Shown: one piece after another, positions 1-6,065 of the stretch
Layout of the letters: each line of letters begins with the position of its first letter
Position numbering within the stretch: position 1 is the first letter of the stretch
Origin: Candidatus Sulfopaludibacter sp. SbA3
GTDB lineage: Bacteria > Acidobacteriota > Terriglobia > 20CM-2-55-15
Length of the DNA stretch: 6,589 nucleotides
Direction of reading: 5' to 3'
NCBI GenBank assembly: GCA_945861845.1
Contig: CAMAWS010000193.1
Location: forward strand, 1 to 6,589
Translations under genes and position numbers: made by a program
The notes under the pieces: model-generated
Told to the model about the DNA's origin: nothing
What the model saw: only the letters and a program-made list of their open reading frames with translations
Databases searched by the model: none

Positions 1-145
1 CCAAGCCGGCAGCGTCGTCGCCGGAACTGTTAATGCGCAAGCCAGACGTCAAGCGGCCGAGGGTCTTCTCGAGACCCGCGTTGGTGCGTTCCAACTGGGA
101 CTGCGCGTTCATGGATGCCAGGTTCGTGTTTACTGAGAAACTCAT
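1..145 (-). CDS. fliC: Flagellin, N-terminal fragment (cut by left window edge)
   Basis: Structural subunit of the flagellar filament, exported through the flagellar type III apparatus and polymerised outside the cell. Reading the minus strand from the ATG at 145-143 gives 48 residues beginning MSFSVNTNLASMNAQ and ending RINSSGDDAAGL. This is the classic conserved D0/D1 start of bacterial flagellins: an N-terminal helix with heptad-like spacing, then LxxGLRINSSxDDAAGLA. The start is fixed by the match to the family N-terminus and by a GGAGG ribosome site 9 nt upstream. There is no signal peptide, as expected for this export route. The rest of the gene lies outside the window, so the total length and the variable domain are unknown. 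It follows the glycerate kinase gene on the same strand after a 153-nt gap that carries its own sigma28-like promoter, so it is probably a separate unit. The family call is very secure; the symbol (fliC or hag) is conventional. Confidence 0.97.
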   Translation of the reverse strand, partial: MSFSVNTNLASMNAQSQLERTNAGLEKTLGRLTSGLRINSSGDDAAGL

Positions 146-154
146 TGAAATTAT

Positions 155-159
155 CCTCC
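155..159 (-). promoter_or_regulatory. Flagellin ribosome binding site (GGAGG), overlapping an ACGGA motif
   Basis: On the minus strand the leader reads CACGGAGGATAATTTCA directly before the ATG. GGAGG is a near-perfect Shine-Dalgarno with 9-nt spacing, and it decides the flagellin start. The same bases contain ACGGA, which fits the A-N-GGA core bound by CsrA/RsmA proteins. Flagellin mRNA is a known CsrA target in Bacillus (hag). The ribosome-site role is well supported; CsrA control here is only inference. Confidence 0.85.
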
Positions 160-174
160 GTGAAAGTTTTCGTG

Positions 175-220
175 GCCGACATCATGTCAGCATCAATTTT
201 GATTTGCTCCTCTTGGAGCA
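175..220 (-). promoter_or_regulatory. Two small hairpins in the flagellin 5' leader
   Basis: The proposed flagellin leader contains two stem-loops. The first (220-205, minus strand) is TGCTCC-AAGA-GGAGCA, a perfect 6-bp stem with a 4-nt loop. The second (191-175) is GCTGACA-TGA-TGTCGGC, a 7-bp stem including one G-U pair, and ends 15 nt before the GGAGG site. They could stabilise the abundant flagellin message or present a regulator site. The stems are directly visible; any function is inferred. Confidence 0.5.
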
Positions 221-248
221 GCCGGTCCACATTGAACCAACAGTACGG

Positions 249-276
249 TTATCGTGGGATCGGCCCCAGGACTTTA
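249..276 (-). promoter_or_regulatory. Sigma28 (FliA/SigD)-type promoter for flagellin
   Basis: The minus strand carries TAAA (276-273), a 16-nt spacer, then CACGATAA (256-249). The flagellar sigma28 consensus is TAAA-N15-GCCGATAA, so the -35 is exact, the -10 matches at six of eight positions including CGATAA, and the spacer is one base longer than the usual 15. Transcription would start near 242, giving a leader of roughly 97 nt. Late flagellar genes such as flagellin are typically read by this sigma factor, which agrees with the downstream gene. Confidence 0.75.
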
Positions 277-298
277 GCGGAATTTTGAAAGCAAGCGG

Positions 299-1636
299 TC
301 AGACTCCCAGGGCGCCTACCAGAAGTATCTGCAGATCCATCAAATTGGTCTGGGTCGGGCCCGTCACAATCAGATCGTCGGTGCGCTTAAGGAAGTTGTA
401 TGAGTCATTGGATCGAAGGTACTTAAGAGGCATCAGTCCCATCTCAATTGCCCGCGAGCAGGTGTATGGATCAACCAGGCCGCCGGCAGCCGTGGTGGGG
501 CCGTCGCTGCCATCGGTTGCAACGCTGGCGAAGCACACGGGATTGCTTTGCGGACGAGCCGCCATCGCAATGGCCCAGGCGAGCGCCATTTCCTGGTTGC
601 GGCCTCCAAGTCCATGCCCACGAACAGTTACCGTCGTTTCGCCGGCCGCCAGGACGCAGGCCGGGGGTACTACCGGGTTGCCGCTGCGTCCTATCTCCCT
701 GGCTATGGCGACGAACATTCTTGCCACGTCCTTGGCTTCGCCTTCGACCTCCGTGCCGAGGATCAGGGTATTGAAGCCCAGTTCGCGAGCTTTCTTAACA
801 GAGGCATCGATCAACAGGCGATTGTTTGCGATGATGAAATTGGAAACGTTCCGAAAGACCCGGTTGCCGGGCTTAGGCGTTTCCGGGACAAGCCCCCGGG
901 AACCATCCTCGAATCTTTCTATTACCGCATCCGGCACAGACATGCCGTATTTCTGGATGATCGAAAGGGCGTCCGAGAAGGTTGTCGTATCCGGGGCTGT
1001 AGGCCCCGAGGCGATGAAATCGAGCGGATCGCCGATGACGTCTGAAATGATAAGGGAAATGACGCGGGCCGGGGATGCCCACTTTGCAAGCTGTCCGCCC
1101 TTCATGGCCGACAGGTGTTTTCGAACCGTATTCAGCTCGCGGATTGTCGCGCCAGCCCGTTGAAGCAGCGACGTGACTTCCTGCTTCTCTTCGAGAGTTA
1201 CGCCCTCTGCAGGGGCGGGCCAGAGGGCCGAACCGCCACCAGAGATCAGACACAGCACGACATCGTCAGGGCTCAGGCCGGTAACCAGCTCGCGTGTTTC
1301 CCGGGCTGCGCGCACCCCGACGCCATCCGGAATCGGGTGGCCGGCTTCGACAAGGCGAATCCGTTCGAGCGGAAGGCTATGTCCGTACTTGGTCACCACC
1401 AGCCCGGCGCTTATACGGTCGCCAAGGATCTCCTCGATCACGCGCGCCATTCCGGCGCCGGGCTTTCCGGCGCCGATCACGATCAAACGGCCTTTTAGCG
1501 GAACATGGGTGCCTGCTACTGAAAACGAATCGCCGTTCAGTTGGATCGCATTGCGGATGCAGGTACCGGGATTCGCAGCATCCAAAGCGGCTTCCCAGAT
1601 CTGGCGCGCCGATTGCCGGAGTAATGCAATGCTCAT
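299..1636 (-). CDS. Glycerate 2-kinase, MOFRL/DUF4147 family (GckA/TtuD-like)
   Basis: Phosphorylates D-glycerate with ATP, giving 2-phosphoglycerate in characterised bacterial class II glycerate kinases. It is a cytoplasmic enzyme that feeds glycerate from glyoxylate, serine, hydroxypyruvate or sugar-acid breakdown into lower glycolysis. The product is 445 aa, a normal family length. Visible N-terminal (DUF4147) motifs are IGAGKPGAGM at 54-63 with the conserved Lys58, HPIPD at 100-104, the glycine-rich ISGGGSAL at 131-138, RKHLSAMKGGQLA at 172-184, SDVIGDP at 198-204 and SGPTAPD at 210-216. The C-terminal MOFRL domain shows AGETTVTVRG plus HGLGGRNQEM at 331-350, ATDGSDGPT at 373-381 and TGPTQTN at 425-431. 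The reading frame stays open upstream to 1756, but the ATG at 1636 overlaps the stop of the preceding TPR gene as ATGA, with GGAG just ahead, so I chose it; it also begins where family members usually do. The overlap implies translational coupling. Older annotations call this family hydroxypyruvate reductase (TtuD). Family very secure; exact substrate and product position inferred. Confidence 0.95.
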   Translation of the reverse strand: MSIALLRQSARQIWEAALDAANPGTCIRNAIQLNGDSFSVAGTHVPLKGRLIVIGAGKPGAGMARVIEEILGDRISAGLVVTKYGHSLPLERIRLVEAGHPIPDGVGVRAARETRELVTGLSPDDVVLCLISGGGSALWPAPAEGVTLEEKQEVTSLLQRAGATIRELNTVRKHLSAMKGGQLAKWASPARVISLIISDVIGDPLDFIASGPTAPDTTTFSDALSIIQKYGMSVPDAVIERFEDGSRGLVPETPKPGNRVFRNVSNFIIANNRLLIDASVKKARELGFNTLILGTEVEGEAKDVARMFVAIAREIGRSGNPVVPPACVLAAGETTVTVRGHGLGGRNQEMALAWAIAMAARPQSNPVCFASVATDGSDGPTTAAGGLVDPYTCSRAIEMGLMPLKYLRSNDSYNFLKRTDDLIVTGPTQTNLMDLQILLVGALGV

Positions 1637-2712
1637 TTCTCCGGGGTCTCGAGGCCTTGCACGACCTTTGCCCGCATCTGTTCGATTGAAGCGCGGTTGG
1701 GAGCATTGGGATTTTGATCCAGGTAGGTATTCAATTGATCGACAACGGAACGCCACCGCCGCTGTTTAATGTAGACGTTCACCAGCGACAGCCGGGCTGC
1801 TCCAAGATTGGCATCGAGTTCGAGAGCCTTGGCAAGTGCGGCTTCCGCTTCCTCAAAGAACTCGGACTTGTAATTTGCGGTTCCAAGGTAATAGTGGGCT
1901 AACGCGGAGCGTGGCGCTTCCTTCACTGCTTCCTCGAGCGCGTCCAGGGCATTATCGAGCAGTTGCCCTGCAACGGAGTCCCCTTCGGCCTTGCGAAACT
2001 CGGATTCCTGTAAGAAAAGGCTCCCGATGTTGATCAGCGGCTGTTCTCCCTTGCGGTTGATCTCACGCGCCCGCCGAAACTCCTTCTCCGCATCGCGATA
2101 TCGGTTCGCCTTTTGATACAAGACACCAAGATTATTGTGGGCCTGGTAAAATTCCGGCGCGATACGCACCACTTCCTCGAGGCGCTTCATGGCTTTCTCT
2201 GTATCGCCCTTGCGGCCGTCCTGCTGCGCTTTTTCGTACTCCTCTATGGCTTTTTTGGGAAGCGAGAGCTGGCTGACGTCTACCGTATCCGGATTCTCGC
2301 TGTCGGCGCCCGCGGAGCGGCGCACCGTCGTGACTGCGGGCTTGCTCATGAAGATGCTGATCGTCACTTCGCGGCCCATCCCAAAAGTGGACGGCACTTC
2401 CTGGTGAACCTCCTCGTAGCCATCAACCTTCGCGGAAATGTAGTAGGTGGCCGCCTGGATGTTTCGGAATTCAAAATTGCCGAGGCTGTCGGTGTACTGA
2501 ATCTGGACCAACTGCATGCCCGCCCTCTCGAGGCGCACCTCGATTCGCTCGTCGGAGCCACCGCTGGAGAAAATCAGCTTTCCACGGATGGTGATGTCCG
2601 TACCCTGTTGTTGTGGCTGAGGCGTCGACGGTTGCTGGCCTCTCTGACCAAAAGCCGCTGCTGAAATCAGCAAGAGGAATGCCGGCGCCAGGACGGCGGT
2701 TCTCTTCAACAT
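1633..2712 (-). CDS. Secreted or periplasmic TPR protein with an N-terminal carboxypeptidase-regulatory-like domain
   Basis: 359 aa, with no specific function recognised. Residues 1-23 form a Sec signal peptide: KR at 3-4, a hydrophobic core ending AAAFG, and probable cleavage near AFGQ-RG. A Gln/Pro-rich linker (about 24-37) follows. Residues 38-122 form a small beta-sandwich of the carboxypeptidase regulatory-like/CNA-B type, marked by ITIRGKL, DSLGNFEFRNI and GYEEV. From about 151 to 349 there are four or more TPR-like helical pairs, including AHNNLGVLYQKANRYRDAEK (191-210), INIGSLFL (227-234), ALAHYYLGTANYKSEFFEEA (270-289) and a last pair near 305-335. TPRs bind proteins or peptides, so an envelope scaffold or assembly role is likely. 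The frame continues upstream to a TTG at 2739, but the ATG at 2712 has a GAGGT ribosome site and starts exactly at the signal peptide. It is the first gene of the operon with the glycerate kinase. This architecture is common in acidobacterial genomes. Confidence 0.85.
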   Translation of the reverse strand: MLKRTAVLAPAFLLLISAAAFGQRGQQPSTPQPQQQGTDITIRGKLIFSSGGSDERIEVRLERAGMQLVQIQYTDSLGNFEFRNIQAATYYISAKVDGYEEVHQEVPSTFGMGREVTISIFMSKPAVTTVRRSAGADSENPDTVDVSQLSLPKKAIEEYEKAQQDGRKGDTEKAMKRLEEVVRIAPEFYQAHNNLGVLYQKANRYRDAEKEFRRAREINRKGEQPLINIGSLFLQESEFRKAEGDSVAGQLLDNALDALEEAVKEAPRSALAHYYLGTANYKSEFFEEAEAALAKALELDANLGAARLSLVNVYIKQRRWRSVVDQLNTYLDQNPNAPNRASIEQMRAKVVQGLETPEK

Positions 2713-2716
2713 GGTT

Positions 2717-2721
2717 ACCTC
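2717..2721 (-). promoter_or_regulatory. Ribosome binding site of the TPR gene (GAGGT)
   Basis: GAGGT lies 4 nt upstream of the ATG at 2712 (minus strand, GAGGTAACC-ATG). It selects this ATG over the in-frame TTG at 2739, whose only coding extension would place nine residues in front of a well-formed signal peptide. Confidence 0.75.
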
Positions 2722-2738
2722 GTTTCTAAAGTGCCCCA

Positions 2739-2767
2739 ATCATAATGCCAAGTACCGATTCGTTCAA
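2739..2767 (-). promoter_or_regulatory. Sigma70-type promoter of the TPR-glycerate kinase operon
   Basis: The minus strand reads TTGAAC (2767-2762), a 17-nt spacer, then TATGAT (2744-2739). This is 4/6 against TTGACA and 5/6 against TATAAT with optimal spacing. Transcription would start around 2732, leaving a leader of about 20 nt that just accommodates the GAGGT ribosome site. The -35 ends only 3 bp from the palindrome at 2770-2810. Confidence 0.7.
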
Positions 2768-2769
2768 TT

Positions 2770-2810
2770 CTGATCGGAATTGGGGGGTGCGTCCCCCCAA
2801 TTCCCGTCAG
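2770..2810. repeat. 41-bp GC-rich palindrome between the divergent TPR operon and hpt
   Basis: The inner arms GGAATTGGGGGG (2776-2787) and CCCCCCAATTCC (2793-2804) are perfectly complementary over 12 bp around the loop TGCGT. Two bases further out on each side, CTGA (2770-2773) pairs with TCAG (2807-2810). It ends 9 nt before the first possible hpt ATG and begins 3 bp upstream of the minus-strand -35. There is no T-run after it on either strand, so it is not a standard intrinsic terminator. It could be a REP-type dispersed repeat, an operator, or an mRNA hairpin at the hpt start. The structure is certain; the role is unknown. Confidence 0.85.
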
Positions 2811-2819
2811 TGCTACACT
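2811..2819 (+). promoter_or_regulatory. Possible extended -10 for hpt (weak)
   Basis: TGCTACACT fits the extended -10 pattern TGnTAtAaT with four of six hexamer bases. No convincing -35 is present, since the upstream spacer lies inside the palindrome. Transcription would start near 2826-2829, about at the ATG at 2829, which would make the message leaderless. This fits the absence of any Shine-Dalgarno before hpt but rests on a short, weak motif. Confidence 0.3.
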
Positions 2820-2828
2820 ATGCACCCT

Positions 2829-3362
2829 ATGGAGCCGACGCTGGGCGCAGTTCTGGTTTCGCGAGAAGACATCCAGCAACGCGTGGACGAGCTGGGCAGG
2901 CGGATCTCGCAGGACTACGCCGGGAAAACCATCACGATCGTCGCTATTCTGAAGGGCAGCTTTATTTTCCTCGCGGACCTGGTGCGGCAGCTCGATCCGG
3001 GAATTCCGATTGAAGTCGACTTCATGTCGGTCTCGAGTTACGGAAACTCCAGGGCTTCGTCGGGGATCGTCCACATAGAAAAAGATATCGAGGTTTCAAT
3101 TGAGGGCAAGGACGTGATCATCGTCGAAGACATCGTCGATTCCGGTCTCACGCTGCAAAACGTCCATGAGATTCTTTCCGGACGAGGAGCGCGCTCGCTG
3201 CGCGTGGCTGCGTTGCTGGAAAAGCCCGGAAATTCGCGATACAAGGGCCCGCTGGACTATATTGGTTTCCAGATTGAGCACCAGTATGTCGTTGGCTACG
3301 GCCTGGATTCCGCGCAGAAGTTTCGTAATCTTCCGGATATTCGAGTTTTAAATGAAATCTGA
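2829..3362 (+). CDS. hpt: Hypoxanthine (guanine) phosphoribosyltransferase
   Basis: Cytoplasmic purine-salvage enzyme that joins hypoxanthine or guanine to PRPP, giving IMP or GMP plus pyrophosphate. From the ATG at 2829 it is 177 aa, standard for bacterial Hpt. Visible motifs are LKGSFIFLADL at 41-51 (PRPP loop), SYGNSRASSG at 70-79 (flexible catalytic loop beginning Ser-Tyr), the PRPP-binding signature VIIVEDIVDSGLTL at 96-109 with Glu100-Asp101 and probable base Asp104, and LDYIGFQIEHQYVVGYGLD at 142-160 closing over the purine. The usual Pro-Asp in that last motif is Glu-His here (150-151), a mild deviation. The start is uncertain: an in-frame ATG at 2820 would add three residues and one at 2745 would add 28, and none has a clear ribosome site. 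The stop overlaps the deoC start by 11 nt, so it heads a translationally coupled operon. Family very secure. Confidence 0.95.
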   Translation: MEPTLGAVLVSREDIQQRVDELGRRISQDYAGKTITIVAILKGSFIFLADLVRQLDPGIPIEVDFMSVSSYGNSRASSGIVHIEKDIEVSIEGKDVIIVEDIVDSGLTLQNVHEILSGRGARSLRVAALLEKPGNSRYKGPLDYIGFQIEHQYVVGYGLDSAQKFRNLPDIRVLNEI

Positions 3363-4017
3363 TTTCGGCAGGCACATCGATCACACACTGCTCCGGCCCA
3401 TCGGCACGACCAGCGACATCCGGCGGCTTTGCACCGAAGCGCTTGACTATGGCATGGCGGCCGTCTGTATTTTCCCCTCATACGTGCCCATGGCGAGGGA
3501 AATTCTCAGGGACACGAAAGTCAGGATTGCAACCGTTATCGCGTTTCCGTTCGGCGTCACTTTCACGGAAATCAAGGAAGCGGAGATGCGAGCCACTGCT
3601 GCCCGCGGAGCCGACGAAATGGACTTCGTGATAAACATAGCGGCGCTCAAATCCGGCGAAGACAAGGCGGTCGAAGATGAAATGCTGTACTTGACCGCCA
3701 AGGCCCGTACACTCGGCGTCCACACGAAGTTCATCATCGAGGCCGCCTACCTGAACCAGGACGAAAAGGTCCGCATCTGCAAGATCGCCAACCGGGTTCG
3801 CCCCGACTTCATGAAGACCTCCACCGGCTACGGACCCTCGGGAGCCACCGTGGAAGACGTGCGCCTGATGCGCTCGCACCTGCTTCCAGAGATCCAGATC
3901 AAGGCCGCAGGCGGTATCCGCAACCATGCGGAAGCCCTGCAGATGCTCCAGGCCGGCGCATCCAGGCTTGGAACAAGCTCCGGGATCAAGATCATCGAAG
4001 AGGCCGGCCGCGGATGA
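3352..4017 (+). CDS. deoC: Deoxyribose-phosphate aldolase
   Basis: Cleaves 2-deoxy-D-ribose 5-phosphate to glyceraldehyde 3-phosphate and acetaldehyde, the last step of deoxynucleoside breakdown. It is a cytoplasmic class I (Schiff-base) aldolase with a TIM-barrel fold. At 221 aa it is the usual length of the short bacterial type. Motifs are HIDHTLLRP at 8-16, FPFG at 65-68, EMDFVINIAALKSG at 89-102 with catalytic Asp91, MKTSTGYGPSGAT at 154-166 with the Schiff-base Lys155, and IKAAGGIRN at 183-191 with the second active-site Lys184. All catalytic residues are present. The ATG at 3352 lies inside the end of hpt (11-nt overlap), and its own stop overlaps the next ATG as ATGA, so expression probably depends on coupling. 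Next to hpt it suits a nucleoside-recycling unit, though no nucleoside phosphorylase or phosphopentomutase is in view. Confidence 0.97.
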   Translation: MKSDFGRHIDHTLLRPIGTTSDIRRLCTEALDYGMAAVCIFPSYVPMAREILRDTKVRIATVIAFPFGVTFTEIKEAEMRATAARGADEMDFVINIAALKSGEDKAVEDEMLYLTAKARTLGVHTKFIIEAAYLNQDEKVRICKIANRVRPDFMKTSTGYGPSGATVEDVRLMRSHLLPEIQIKAAGGIRNHAEALQMLQAGASRLGTSSGIKIIEEAGRG

Positions 4018-5792
4018 AGCCGGACCCGGCAACCCTCGGCGCCGACGCGCGCTTCCTCACGACCCTTGTCGAGATCAATCACGAGATCACGTCGATTCTT
4101 GACCTGGACGAGCTGCTTCAGAAGATCGCGGACCTCACGGCGCAAATCGTCCCCTATGAAATCTTCGCGATATTTCTACTCGACGAGGAAAAGCAGGAGC
4201 TATATCACCGCTTCAACATTGGATATCCCGCGGACATTGCAAAGGATCTTCGGATTCCAGTCGGCTCAGGGGTCACCGGGACCGCCGCCCTCGAACGTAA
4301 ACCGGTTGTGGTGGATGACGTCCGGAAATATCCGCGATACATCGATGCCGTAAAACATGCGCGCTCGGAGCTTGCGATCCCTCTGATCAGCAAGAACCGG
4401 GTCGTTGGCGTGCTCGATATCGAGAGCTCGGAGGTCGGTTATTTCCGCGACGACCAGGTCCGCCTGCTGAACCTGCTCGGCAGCCAGATCGCCATAGCAA
4501 TTGCGAACGCAAAGCGCTACGAAAGCGAGCGTGGAAACCGCGAAATGCTGGCATTGCTGTACGAAGTCAGTCTCGACATGGGCTCCACGCTTGAATTGGA
4601 CGAGCTCATGCACAAGGTCGCCGCGGCGGTCAAAACGGCAATCAATTACCATATCTTCTCGATCTTCCTCCTGGATGAGCGCCAGGGCGTCCTGAAACCC
4701 AAGATCGTGATTCGATCCAACGAACGCGAATTCCAGAAGCTTTCCATACCGCTCGGCATGGGATTGATTGGATCCTCCGCAAAACTGAACGAGCCCATCC
4801 GCATTGCCGACGTTACCAAGGACCCCCGTTACCTGCCGGTGCATACCGAAACACGCTCGGAAATGGTTGTCCCCCTGGTACACAAAGGCCGCGTGGTGGG
4901 CGTGGTCGACGTGGAAAGCACGGAAATCGACTATTTCACCGACTATCATCATCAGTTCCTTGTCACGCTGGCATCCCGAATCGCAATGGCGATGGCCGGC
5001 GCAGAGCTATACGCAAAGGTGTTTGAGAACGAGCGCCGCATGGATCGCGAAATGAAAATCGCACGTGAGCTCCAGCACAATCTGATGCCCGACGAAATGC
5101 CTTCAGTCGAGCCGCTCACCGTCGCTGCCCTCTTCAAACCTGTGGCGCACCTCGGGGGTGACCTCTACGACTGGATTACGTTTGATGACGGCCGTCTTGC
5201 GATACTCCTTGGCGATGTCGCCGGAAAAGGGGCGCCCGCAGCCCTATATGCAGCGCTGTCGAGCGGGATCATTCGCACCCGCGCAGGCCGCAAGTACCCG
5301 CCCGGGCAGATGCTGGAACTGGTAAACAAGTCCTTGTACGAACGGCCGGTGGAAAGCCAGTACGTGGCGCTGGCGTATTCGATCTTCGATCCCAAGAACA
5401 ACAAGATCACCCTGGCGAATTCCGGACTGCCTTATCCCCTGCTCGTGCATGGCGGCCGTTCCCAGTTTCTGGAACTGGCGGGAATTCCGCTGGGGCTCTT
5501 TCCCGATTCCAAGTACCAGGAACTCGAACTGACTCTTACGCCAGGCGATGTCCTGGTTCTTTATTCAGACGGCGTAGTCGAGGCGGCCAATGAAGAGGGA
5601 GAAGATTTCGGATTGAAGCGCCTGGCCGAAGCTGTTCGATCGAATCACGAAGGAACGCCTCAGGAGATCGTCAAAGCCGTAAACGCCGAGGTCGAAGAGT
5701 TCGTCGGACGTTGTCCGCCCGGTGATGATCGGACCATGATCGTCGTGAAGATGCATGAGAAACTTCCGATCGCGGACGGATTCCGAATCTGA
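4014..5792 (+). CDS. Soluble GAF-GAF-SpoIIE/PP2C serine phosphatase (RsbU-type)
   Basis: 592 aa with no signal peptide or membrane helix, so cytoplasmic. Two GAF sensor domains (about 29-165 and 193-330) are clearly related: each opens with a S-x-LxLDELxxK helix and contains YxIFxIFLLDE, then RSExxxPLxxKxRVVGVxDxES. A charged helical linker (about 330-360, with KIARELQHNLMP typical of this family) leads to a SpoIIE-type PP2C domain (about 365-580). The metal-binding motifs are intact: GGDLYDW at 381-387 (Asp383), GDVAGKG at 400-406 (Asp401), YSDGVVE at 517-523 (Asp519) and GDDRT at 570-574. It should be an active Mn/Mg-dependent Ser/Thr phosphatase whose activity follows a small ligand or partner sensed by the GAF domains. 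Relatives dephosphorylate STAS anti-anti-sigma proteins in partner switching, but no STAS or kinase gene is nearby. The ATGA overlap with deoC, plus GAGG about 10 nt upstream, sets the start. Target and ligand unknown. Confidence 0.95.
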   Translation: MKPDPATLGADARFLTTLVEINHEITSILDLDELLQKIADLTAQIVPYEIFAIFLLDEEKQELYHRFNIGYPADIAKDLRIPVGSGVTGTAALERKPVVVDDVRKYPRYIDAVKHARSELAIPLISKNRVVGVLDIESSEVGYFRDDQVRLLNLLGSQIAIAIANAKRYESERGNREMLALLYEVSLDMGSTLELDELMHKVAAAVKTAINYHIFSIFLLDERQGVLKPKIVIRSNEREFQKLSIPLGMGLIGSSAKLNEPIRIADVTKDPRYLPVHTETRSEMVVPLVHKGRVVGVVDVESTEIDYFTDYHHQFLVTLASRIAMAMAGAELYAKVFENERRMDREMKIARELQHNLMPDEMPSVEPLTVAALFKPVAHLGGDLYDWITFDDGRLAILLGDVAGKGAPAALYAALSSGIIRTRAGRKYPPGQMLELVNKSLYERPVESQYVALAYSIFDPKNNKITLANSGLPYPLLVHGGRSQFLELAGIPLGLFPDSKYQELELTLTPGDVLVLYSDGVVEAANEEGEDFGLKRLAEAVRSNHEGTPQEIVKAVNAEVEEFVGRCPPGDDRTMIVVKMHEKLPIADGFRI

Positions 5793-5815
5793 AATTCCCG
5801 GTCCGGCCGGTCATT
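5792..5815 (+). repeat. Left 24-bp inverted-repeat arm (REP-like palindrome)
   Basis: Besides matching the right arm, this arm is itself an imperfect palindrome. With its neighbours it gives GAAAT-tc-CCGG, loop TCCGG, CCGG-tc-ATTTC (5791-5817), a 5+4 bp stem with a 2x2 internal loop. Placed just after the stop at 5790-5792, it could also slow or end transcription of the hpt operon, but no T-tract follows. The RAYT stop codon (minus strand TGA, 5813-5811) lies inside it. Confidence 0.85.
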
Positions 5816-6065
5816 TCCGATTTATCTCCTCTTCGCTGTGATCGACCCCGAGCCATTCCGACCAATCCCGAATAACGCCTGTCGGAGGAAAGTCCTCCGC
5901 GCACACAACCATTCCGGCGCGAACAGGATTTCTCTCGACGTAGCGCACTGCGTTCCACATGTGCGCATCATCCATGGCCGAATAATCCGGCCCACTTTGC
6001 CAAACATGGCCGACGAAGCCGTATTTCCCGTTGAAATAGCCGGAGTACAACGTGAATAGGGAATG
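5811..6065 (-). pseudogene. RAYT (REP-associated tyrosine transposase, Y1/HUH family) C-terminal remnant
   Basis: The minus-strand frame from 6065 to the stop at 5811 gives 84 residues beginning HSLFTLYSGYFNGKYG. It continues through FVGHVWQ, DDAHMWNAVRYVERNPVRAG and a tail with DWSEWLG. This is the conserved C-terminal half of transposases related to IS200/IS605 TnpA that are domesticated with REP sequences. The Tyr in VRYVERNP is at the position I equate with the catalytic tyrosine. The N-terminal half with the HUH (His-x-His) metal site is missing: upstream of HSL the frame enters the inverted repeat and reads non-homologous PGPAG-type sequence. Full-length relatives are usually about 150-250 aa. 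No normal start exists, only a TTG at 6050. It is therefore a truncated, inactive copy. The GRF/RFF usually following WQ is replaced by SGPDYS. Confidence 0.85.

Noticed and set aside
30..230. Minus-strand frame of 66 codons starting upstream of flagellin
   Set aside because: Runs through the flagellin leader and then out of frame across the flagellin N-terminus; the flagellin frame has the family match and the ribosome site.
33..1163. Long plus-strand open frame of 376 codons
   Set aside because: Antisense to the glycerate kinase, Arg/Ser/Pro-rich with no recognisable domain, and it also spans the flagellin start region; a shadow of high-GC codon use.
2113..2664. Plus-strand frame of 183 codons opposite the TPR gene
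   Set aside because: Antisense to a gene with a signal peptide, a regulatory-like domain and TPRs; the shadow has no family features.
4266..4952. Minus-strand frame of 228 codons opposite the GAF domains
   Set aside because: Complement of conserved GAF coding sequence; no domain and no ribosome site evident.
5791..5817. Intrinsic terminator after the phosphatase gene
   Set aside because: The hairpin has a 2x2 internal loop and is not followed by a T-run on the plus strand; better explained as a REP-like arm, although some attenuation is possible.
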